The position numbers and the translations under genes are program-made. A stretch of DNA of 11,029 nucleotides from Pigoraptor vietnamica (lineage: Eukaryota; Opisthokonta; Filasterea). Positions 8,801-11,029 of this stretch are shown here, piece after piece. The notes under the pieces are model-generated. The model did not search any database and had not been told where the DNA came from. It worked only from the letters and a program-made list of their open reading frames with translations. Position 1 is the first letter of the stretch. The number at the start of each line of letters is the position of its first letter. Location: the NCBI GenBank assembly GCA_943704525.1, contig CALSCQ010003149.1, forward strand, positions 1-11,029, written 5' to 3'.

Positions 8801-9041
8801 GCGTAAGGAGAAGGTGCTTCGGGCCGCGTTGACAACGCACGCGGAAGCCGCCTGTTCGCCCTCATTCGGTGACCCGCATGAAGTGTACTTTGAAGTCGTT
8901 CAGTGCTTTGAGAACCTGGCGTGCGATGTACTGTTCGAGCTGGCTGACGGCGACTTGATCACGAAGCTTGCGGTGGGTTTGGTGCAATGCAAATTAGTTG
9001 TGCGTCTGTCAGTGTCTGTTGTGGTGTGTAAGTATGTGTGA
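2436..9041 (+). CDS. Giant GREB1-like protein, first exon: circularly permuted SF2 helicase + TAGT-type glycosyltransferase + start of ARM solenoid
   Basis: This is a 2,201-codon open frame, ending at TGA 9039-9041 if unspliced; with the probable intron removed it is coding to 8972 (2,179 codons) and continues at 9093 in the same frame. Order of parts: residues 1-150 are low-complexity, acidic and Ser-rich with basic patches (AKRPK, RRRRR, EKRRR) that look like nuclear signals; 150-335 are helical and unrecognised; 346-362 are an Asp/Asn run. Helicase motifs follow in permuted order: DECH 511-514, SATP 579-582, motif IV-like MKFVRS from 1057, motif V-like GRMGDTFP 1178-1185, QELGRMCR 1210-1217, then Walker A PQVGKTG 1328-1334. 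A glycosyltransferase-like region (about 1440-1810) has RYWIF 1517-1521, MDDN 1615-1618 and REDITFNND 1777-1785. ARM/HEAT-like helices start near 2048. This resembles the permuted-helicase/TAGT core of GREB1-like proteins, a family also related to base-J glucosyltransferase. Substrate (protein, as reported for GREB1, or DNA base) cannot be told. I chose the first ATG because its context is good; ATGs at 2496 and 2535 are alternatives. Confidence 0.75.
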   Translation: MHSHSRQRSYFSDVQISAACMIEQQCGGNPCERMSRRAALDDDGGGGGLSEAEACVQRAAKRPKTIQNVNDECAASSPSASATNNANLSSSANFGGPSRRRRRVDSEVDSDDAAIASGVGAEKRRRMLLSDSEDSESGDEASPDTTGDNTLRDAVKLLWGQLSSTPTAIAELDSGTLVLLSFEREVVLEAAEAIHNAGVIRRVIISDLRAPAYTAQDDASAASGFADRAYNVLHALQDGTDYDIARESIACANVRRWKDMLEFYKQRADELVVSLKGLVKTVVNAGDELRWVAIWLSDNDESLARVKNLFAELPIRAVSKRLTGDGHELVYASGDGLRDEPMAAADDDDNINDDNGDDDNDDLGGRERAFGAKDTIPFQQPVPKTLAPREDPGESPSITYPAQKRVGDLLYDRIVAWLRAKGTDIDQFTNVAYRVLTANTCMLELQTAERLTRQRLFARLDEVVAHGKTFSAKSGSGVDRMEAREETADRFANFYARIISNRDTLGVLVVDECHWGPTRFGAYDLYVNLALPEGKVKKSKYDYWMGRRQALSAVYKAEFDDKPLTSSHQLDNLVVVLVSATPYNQLTSNSRVRICHMGQDGQLVIGEGDGAARESSTYGSDVFVVDWSEGQGARSSADDRADDPHVPEPFRLAFFAGQLSTEVRNADFYVLSAANDLRCVLVETADRPQQPMECTALLPSDGLDFVEERGEAGGRVVRVERRSGPLYLAAGRDNTVCLVGTKQEASYFSVYRRIAYDVVRIEHRSADGKVFVVAVHRNAGRDGWTLSLEPLSGADERRDVVVQFFSVPARPKQGVACEVLPSAETPFYRSVNYYVNSMRNSDRSLQCIRTDAFIQSMMESDALRKAIKSAINRVRALAEEATDGKCGGKSGGKSGKKSGGKSGGDPVARRVDVLLACDYVYSIVHFATFCKDDETGGFRSVEDRLNVLLDAGEDWWDDRAEATKEVLKRIKPSLPLDEYLRQRVQLLSSATIANHWGLALHARVAGNSDAAKKSLNWLRAHREDAMSLYANSRTETDIIVESLITENAVDSRMHGSMKFVRSSEKLTAELFYKTVLRATMEVGLGKTYHVLADHGDRDLKSSFLSDPDPGACERVEDAKRFWLRMLQPSQCGSGHSCGCAAFQGNDWKCAGCGHLHRPVSQYEDVGGLPCILVLVDKGRMGDTFPSSFDCMDLRSSYNTTSDVYLSTVMQELGRMCRYAPAGAKLPYALVGGTLHRALVDGLKKGHIAIRQMLSKHDGKLPSCTTNESYPWRYNGTPVDHFDAPVKDGHPRKIPPAGPRVVVPRTNDGESADGASMEGHLRLILQAEPQVGKTGAFLWMLRRLVDATRAEHADVPEEFEVSESEAKELIPVERWMYPYWGDVLKGNEPLPAVSQKCKYGQFGPLKRDHIPRLAAEYESCRRPISGRSIKAKPVLVEESRFPHRILRYQESPQELEEPVFGRVRVQVRHKGDVKARISFPPTMEQLFSREGVGDGFFKLRTPESVFGTDTESRPNFVRYWIFQPSHRPGDARSALLDFSLAIPKAKGVKYAQALVCRKLEEYAVWKKTHVLIELPPEMDSTEFEGQKDKVEWGIGYARRFIQLLAETHGLGRIFVMDDNISHMYELKLPLARRTREDGTVSRVFDSKPCELWTVLQRIQSQMSGIFEVDENDEAQLKALLDSGGFPGFGEGREGREGREGREGRERHADVGDNVMWHYTGPRDEYALIGTGRFINRAFARQPFKRTHVYSFALLNVDAVWNAQNAQQGGPLYPPFPFREDITFNNDCVGHGLAVCKYNRFIQIKESSRIMKKGAPTRTDERGLVKWKDGDSLSGDSLSGDVQTTLIQQALALAEGANAAAGPVKWTFDDESLSRPSLELLVHKLGYDDDDVENGTAGSAATTPVGRVVHARPGTDTPFGLVQESCPAFLLILSDEGSDAATQIQAIVEGWMEAGRKMDGGWTEPSIWYVRKPGERKLALLATNEEAGRAMEVRRLSSFVCATRIPLAAITFVFKTRPIHRPQGWVASTNAAVSGNVGSPSGLPAHELRSADAVTAMDNLRTATTETKRLRALKTLCGDGVKLASWADDEVTELILAAASPTSVSRMQQFQACEALELLMRKGARKEKVLRAALTTHAEAACSPSFGDPHEVYFEVVQCFENLACDVLFELADGDLITKLAVGLVQCKLVVRLSVSVVVCKYV
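4380..4870 (+). other. Beta-rich insertion between helicase motifs
   Basis: Residues about 649-812, after SATP and before the second RecA lobe, are predicted beta-rich from alternating hydrophobics. They contain recurring strand endings such as DFYVLSA, GPLYLAAG, ASYFSVYRR and VVQFFSVPA. The spacing recalls beta-trefoil (fascin- or ricin-B-type) repeats, where a hydrophobic F-x-V closes each unit. I cannot confirm the fold by eye. A ligand- or DNA-binding accessory role would be inference. Confidence 0.25.
5085..5147 (+). repeat. Gly-Lys-Ser repeat linker (GGKSG-type) in the giant protein
   Basis: Residues 884-904 repeat a GGKSG/GKKSG theme about four times, encoded by reiterated GGCAAGTCGGGC-like DNA. 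It reads as a flexible, positively charged linker within the long segment between helicase motif III and motif IV. It could contact nucleic acid. It probably arose by slippage. Confidence 0.6.
5826..5897 (+). other. Cys/His cluster, probable zinc-binding insertion in the second helicase lobe
   Basis: Residues 1131-1154 hold C1131, H1135, C1137, C1139, C1149, C1152 and H1154, ending in a KCAGCGH knuckle (CxxC) typical of zinc ribbons. The cluster lies between VLADHGD (1090-1096) and the motif V-like GRMGDTFP (1178-1185), so it is an insertion in the second RecA-like lobe. Metal binding is inferred from ligand spacing. Confidence 0.5.
6780..7850 (+). other. TAGT-like (GREB1 / base-J type) glycosyltransferase domain of the giant protein
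   Basis: Residues about 1449-1805. Conserved-looking blocks are RYWIFQPSHRPG (from 1517), an Arg/Leu-rich strand-helix block (AQALVCRKLEEYAVW, then VLIELPP), GYARRFIQLLAETHGLGRIFVMDDN with the metal/nucleotide-sugar DxD-type site at D1616-D1617, and a C-terminal half with YALIGTGRF, YSFALLNVD, REDITFNNDC (E1778, D1779) and GLAVCKYNRF. This order of a GT-A-type DDx site followed by an ExD block and a closing VCKYxRF strand matches my knowledge of the TET-associated glycosyltransferase family, which includes GREB1 and the trypanosomatid J-base glucosyltransferase. An EGR repeat (1689-1703) interrupts a surface loop. Active residues appear intact. The sugar and acceptor are unknown. Confidence 0.55.
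7500..7549 (+). repeat. In-frame 9-bp minisatellite (GAGGGGCGC)x5, encoding EGR repeats
   Basis: Five perfect GAGGGGCGC units occupy 7500-7544, followed by a degenerate GAGAGGCAC. They encode Glu-Gly-Arg five times inside the glycosyltransferase-like domain, between the MDDN and REDITFNND blocks. Unit length is a multiple of three, so copy-number change would preserve the frame. Confidence 0.9.
7917..7952 (+). repeat. In-frame 15-bp tandem duplication (GDSLS)x2
   Basis: GGCGACAGTTTGAGT occurs twice in tandem at 7917-7931 and 7932-7946, followed by GGCGAC. It encodes GDSLS twice in a polar linker just after the glycosyltransferase-like domain. Confidence 0.85.
8406..8498 (+). other. Candidate in-frame intron (93 bases, no stop)
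   Basis: GAG|GTGCGT at 8406 is a good donor and TCCCCAG|GG ending at 8498 a good acceptor. The stretch between is 93 bases, phase 0, without an in-frame stop, AT-richer than its flanks, and encodes an odd segment (31 residues, starting VRRLSSFVC). It may be a real intron read through by the long frame, or simply a linker before the ARM region. Confidence 0.3.
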
Positions 9042-9092
9042 ATAGTTTAGCGTGCACTCTCCACGTGTCTCAAGGGTACATTTTTCGCCCAG
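8973..9092 (+). other. Probable spliceosomal intron joining the two open stretches
   Basis: The frames before and after this segment are identical (codon starts divisible by three). Only TGA at 9039 and TAG at 9048 interrupt them. The segment is AT- and GT-rich, unlike its neighbours, and contains poorly used codons (TTA, AAA, GTT). It ends in a pyrimidine tract and acceptor, TTTTTCGCCCAG, at 9081-9092. Phase-0 donors are GTGGGT at 8973 (120-base intron, favoured by composition) and GTGCGT at 9000 (93-base intron). A consensus-like GTAAGT at 9028 does not keep the frame with any usable acceptor. Removal gives continuous ARM-like sequence, ITKLA|PELGKAIEKAV. Confidence 0.6.
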
Positions 9093-10679
9093 CCGGAACT
9101 CGGCAAAGCGATTGAGAAGGCGGTCCGTTCCATCGCATCGATGACAAGTGACGGGACTGCGCCTGAATTTGACTGGTGGTTGCGACTGCACTTCCTCACG
9201 AAGGCCGCGATTTTGTGCAACTCTGCGATATCCGAGGAACTGTGTAACCGCATCATCACGCTGTTCTGTAAGGTCTGCGAAGGCTCCTACGGCTCCCGTC
9301 GTCGATCTGGACGGGTTCCGGCGTACGCATTTGGTGTTCTCGGCCACATGCTCGACGGTCGTGCCGTTGTACTTGACGAGGCGGTCGTCCGCCACGTCAC
9401 GGTCGCTGTGGACGAGAACCTTGGCGACAGCGGCACGCTCGAAAGCGTCTTCTATGCGCTGGCCAGACTCACGGCGAGCCGTGCGAGGAGTATCACGGCG
9501 AGCAGCACGGGAACTAGGGCGGAGGAGGAAGGTCTCAAAGAATTATTGGCGGTGACGAAAAAAAACGAACACGTGGGCGTGCGGGCGGGCTTATGCGCTG
9601 CACTATCATATCTCGCCCGCGATGCCAAGTGGCGCGCGGTCGTTGGGGCACGGATTGCGGCCGAGACTGCTGCGGCGATGGATTTTGCATGCAAGCGCGG
9701 GCGCCGCGGTGGCGGCGGCCTTGTGGCTGAGAACGCTTGCCGGACGCTCGCAGAACTCGCCGCCGACGAGGAGTTGCGGAAGGAGATTAAGCGTCGGCGC
9801 GCGCCGGGCGAAAGAAGCGGCATCGACATGATCCTTGCGGCGATGGAAGAATTCAAACAGGACGCGAATGTTCAGCGTCATGCGTGCGATGCGTTGGGGA
9901 ACTTGGCGCTCGCGAACGAAAGGAGCGACGGCGATGAAGAAGGCGGCCGGAGTGACGGTGACGAAACGAGCGGTGAGAGCGACGAAGCGGTCGGGAGGAA
10001 TCGCATGGTCATGATTTTGGCAGCGATGAAAACGCACGCGAAGGACAAGGACGTGCAGTTGGCAACCTTCGGGGTGTTAGAGAATTTAGCGGCCGTGGAC
10101 GACAAATCGTTGCTCGCGCCGAAGGCCGTCGGGGAAGGGATCGAGAGGATTGTCGCGGCGATGGAAGAACATGCGGACAGCGACTTCGTTTTGTTTCATG
10201 CGTGCTCCGCGTTGGGGGATGTGGTTTCCGCGTTCAATCGGAGCGACCGCCGGCGTGACGAAACGAGCGGCGGGAGCGACGTTGACCCGAGCGGCGAATC
10301 GCTACGCATTGCGGTCGAGAAAGGGATCAGCATGGTTTTGACGGCGCTGGAGAAGCGTGCGAACGACGAAGGCGTGCAAAGTAAGGCGTGCTGGGCGTTG
10401 GGGCACCTGTTCGGCGCATGCGCCCGCGTTGCGGAGCTAGTAACGTCGAACCATATCGAAACGATTTTGAAGGCGATGGAGAACCACGAGGGCGCGAGAG
10501 CGGATGCCTGTTGCGCGTTGGGGCAATTTGCAAACGACGAGAAGAGGCGCGAGATCGTTCCGGGGGATACCGTCAAACGAATCAGAGAGATAGTGAGGAG
10601 GGACGGTCAGGCATCGACGCCGGACGCCGACTTCCAGGAGTGGGCGAAGTTCGCACTGAAGAACTTGGGGGAAGAATGA
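9093..10679 (+). CDS. Second exon of the giant gene: ARM-repeat C-terminus
   Basis: This frame runs to TGA at 10677-10679 and adds 528 residues. It is the same frame as the first exon. Read alone from ATG at 9141 it would be a 512-residue ARM-repeat protein, which is the alternative if the intron is not real. Hydrophobic helix pairs fill the whole length, with about five well-matched ARM units in the last 280 residues. Two Asp/Ser/Gly-rich loops (near 9918-10000 and 10237-10305) extend between units and contain a shared DNA word, suggesting recent internal duplication. No catalytic motif, signal peptide or membrane span is visible. The first ARM-like helices lie in the preceding exon, which supports one gene. 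A separate protein co-oriented with and 100 bases behind the first remains possible. Confidence 0.65.
   Translation, partial: PELGKAIEKAVRSIASMTSDGTAPEFDWWLRLHFLTKAAILCNSAISEELCNRIITLFCKVCEGSYGSRRRSGRVPAYAFGVLGHMLDGRAVVLDEAVVRHVTVAVDENLGDSGTLESVFYALARLTASRARSITASSTGTRAEEEGLKELLAVTKKNEHVGVRAGLCAALSYLARDAKWRAVVGARIAAETAAAMDFACKRGRRGGGGLVAENACRTLAELAADEELRKEIKRRRAPGERSGIDMILAAMEEFKQDANVQRHACDALGNLALANERSDGDEEGGRSDGDETSGESDEAVGRNRMVMILAAMKTHAKDKDVQLATFGVLENLAAVDDKSLLAPKAVGEGIERIVAAMEEHADSDFVLFHACSALGDVVSAFNRSDRRRDETSGGSDVDPSGESLRIAVEKGISMVLTALEKRANDEGVQSKACWALGHLFGACARVAELVTSNHIETILKAMENHEGARADACCALGQFANDEKRREIVPGDTVKRIREIVRRDGQASTPDADFQEWAKFALKNLGEE
9958..10282 (+). repeat. Repeated loop-coding word, ~297-bp spacing, in the ARM region
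   Basis: GTGACGAAACGAGCGG followed by a GAGCGACG word occurs at 9958 and again at 10255. Both encode DETSG(E/G)SD in Asp/Ser/Gly-rich loops between ARM units. Spacing of 297 bases (99 codons) and near-identity suggest duplication of an ARM-plus-loop module. Confidence 0.65.
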
Positions 10680-10909
10680 CGAGCCCAGAGCGACGTGTGA
10701 CGGACGGCCGATGTCGTCGGTATTGACTATATTAAAATTCAGTGGGGAAAATGCACAATGCGAGGAGATTGATGGCCCTTTGGTATTTTACGCAGTTAAC
10801 GCATAAACGTTTCGTGCTGTGAGCGGATCCCTGCGGGCTGCAAAACGGGGCACGCTGAAATGCACCGATTTTGACGGTCACAAAGCGCGCCGCCGATGTT
10901 GTCTCAACA
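10680..10909 (+). other. 3' flank between the giant gene and the telomere
   Basis: These 230 bases follow the stop codon and hold no gene. TATATTAAAATTC at 10728-10740 includes ATTAAA at 10731-10736, a known variant poly(A) signal, 52 bases after the stop. The last ~170 bases are unique-looking DNA running directly into the telomere repeat, with no satellite between them. Confidence 0.45.
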
Positions 10910-11029
10910 TAGGGTTAGGGTTAGGGTTAGGGTTAGGGTTAGGGTTAGGGTTAGGGTTAGGGTTAGGGTTAGGGTTAGGGTTAGGGTTAGGGTTAGGGTT
11001 AGGGTTAGGGTTAGGGTTAGGGTTAGGGT
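10910..11029 (+). repeat. Telomere repeat (TTAGGG)n, chromosome end
   Basis: After a partial TAGGG at 10910-10914 there are 19 perfect TTAGGG units from 10915 and one trailing T at 11029. No variant unit occurs. G-rich strand orientation toward the right edge is that of a native right chromosome end. Confidence 0.97.

Larger units (their letters stand above)
8577..10670 (+). other. ARM/HEAT-type helical-repeat solenoid
   Basis: From residue 2048 of the first exon, across the probable intron, to nearly the stop at 10679, the product is an alpha-helical solenoid. The clearest units are MILAAMEEFKQDANVQRHACDALGNLA (from 9828), MILAAMKTHAKDKDVQLATFGVLENLA (10011), IVAAMEEHADSDFVLFHACSALGDVV (10149), MVLTALEKRANDEGVQSKACWALGHLF (10332) and ILKAMENHEGARADACCALGQFA (10461). 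The shared pattern I-x-A-M-x-x-H ... VQ-x-x-AC-x-AL-x-NLA is characteristic of ARM-type repeats in protist and algal proteins. Role: probably protein-partner or nucleic-acid binding for the helicase/glycosyltransferase core. Confidence 0.65.

Noticed and set aside
9028-9033. GTAAGT as the splice donor of the intron
   Set aside because: It is closest to the consensus, but joining it to any plausible downstream AG either shifts the frame or gives an intron of under 25 bases.

Overview
This window is the right-hand end of a eukaryotic chromosome. Its last ~120 bases are uninterrupted TTAGGG repeats, G-rich strand 5'->3' toward the window edge, as at a native telomere. The DNA is GC-rich, with one very long coding exon, short candidate GT..AG introns and no bacterial operon layout. 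This fits a microbial eukaryote, such as an alga or other protist with vertebrate-type telomere repeats; I cannot name the lineage.

Layout. (1) 1-372: C-terminal end of an unrecognised gene entering from the left edge. (2) 373-2435: about 2 kb without a convincing gene. It holds about four diverged copies of a ~230-bp tandem repeat (about 596-1520), a doubtful antisense reading frame (1560-2009), and an AT-richer stretch with an inverted repeat and a TATA-like box before the next start codon. (3) 2436-10679: a giant gene read toward the telomere. It appears as two open stretches in the same frame, separated by two stop codons that lie in a probable short intron ending at 9092. (4) 10680-10909: 230 bases of 3' flank with an ATTAAA poly(A)-like signal. 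(5) 10910-11029: telomere repeat.

The giant gene is the main result. Its predicted product (about 2,707 residues after removing the intron) has these parts in order: an acidic, basic-patch nuclear-type N-terminus; superfamily 2 helicase motifs in a circularly permuted order (DECH box, SAT, motif IV-like, motif V-like, QxxGRxxR, and only then a Walker A GKT loop); a domain resembling the glycosyltransferase shared by GREB1 and the kinetoplastid base-J glucosyltransferase (RYWIF, MDDN and REDITFNND motifs); and an ARM/HEAT-type solenoid. The permuted-helicase plus glycosyltransferase order is the architecture I associate with GREB1-like proteins. The key catalytic residues of both parts look intact. 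If the assignment holds, this is a nuclear glycosyltransferase joined to an ATPase and a protein- or nucleic-acid-binding solenoid, with its stop codon 230 bases from the telomere repeats. A role in glycosylating DNA bases, or in telomere biology, is inference only.
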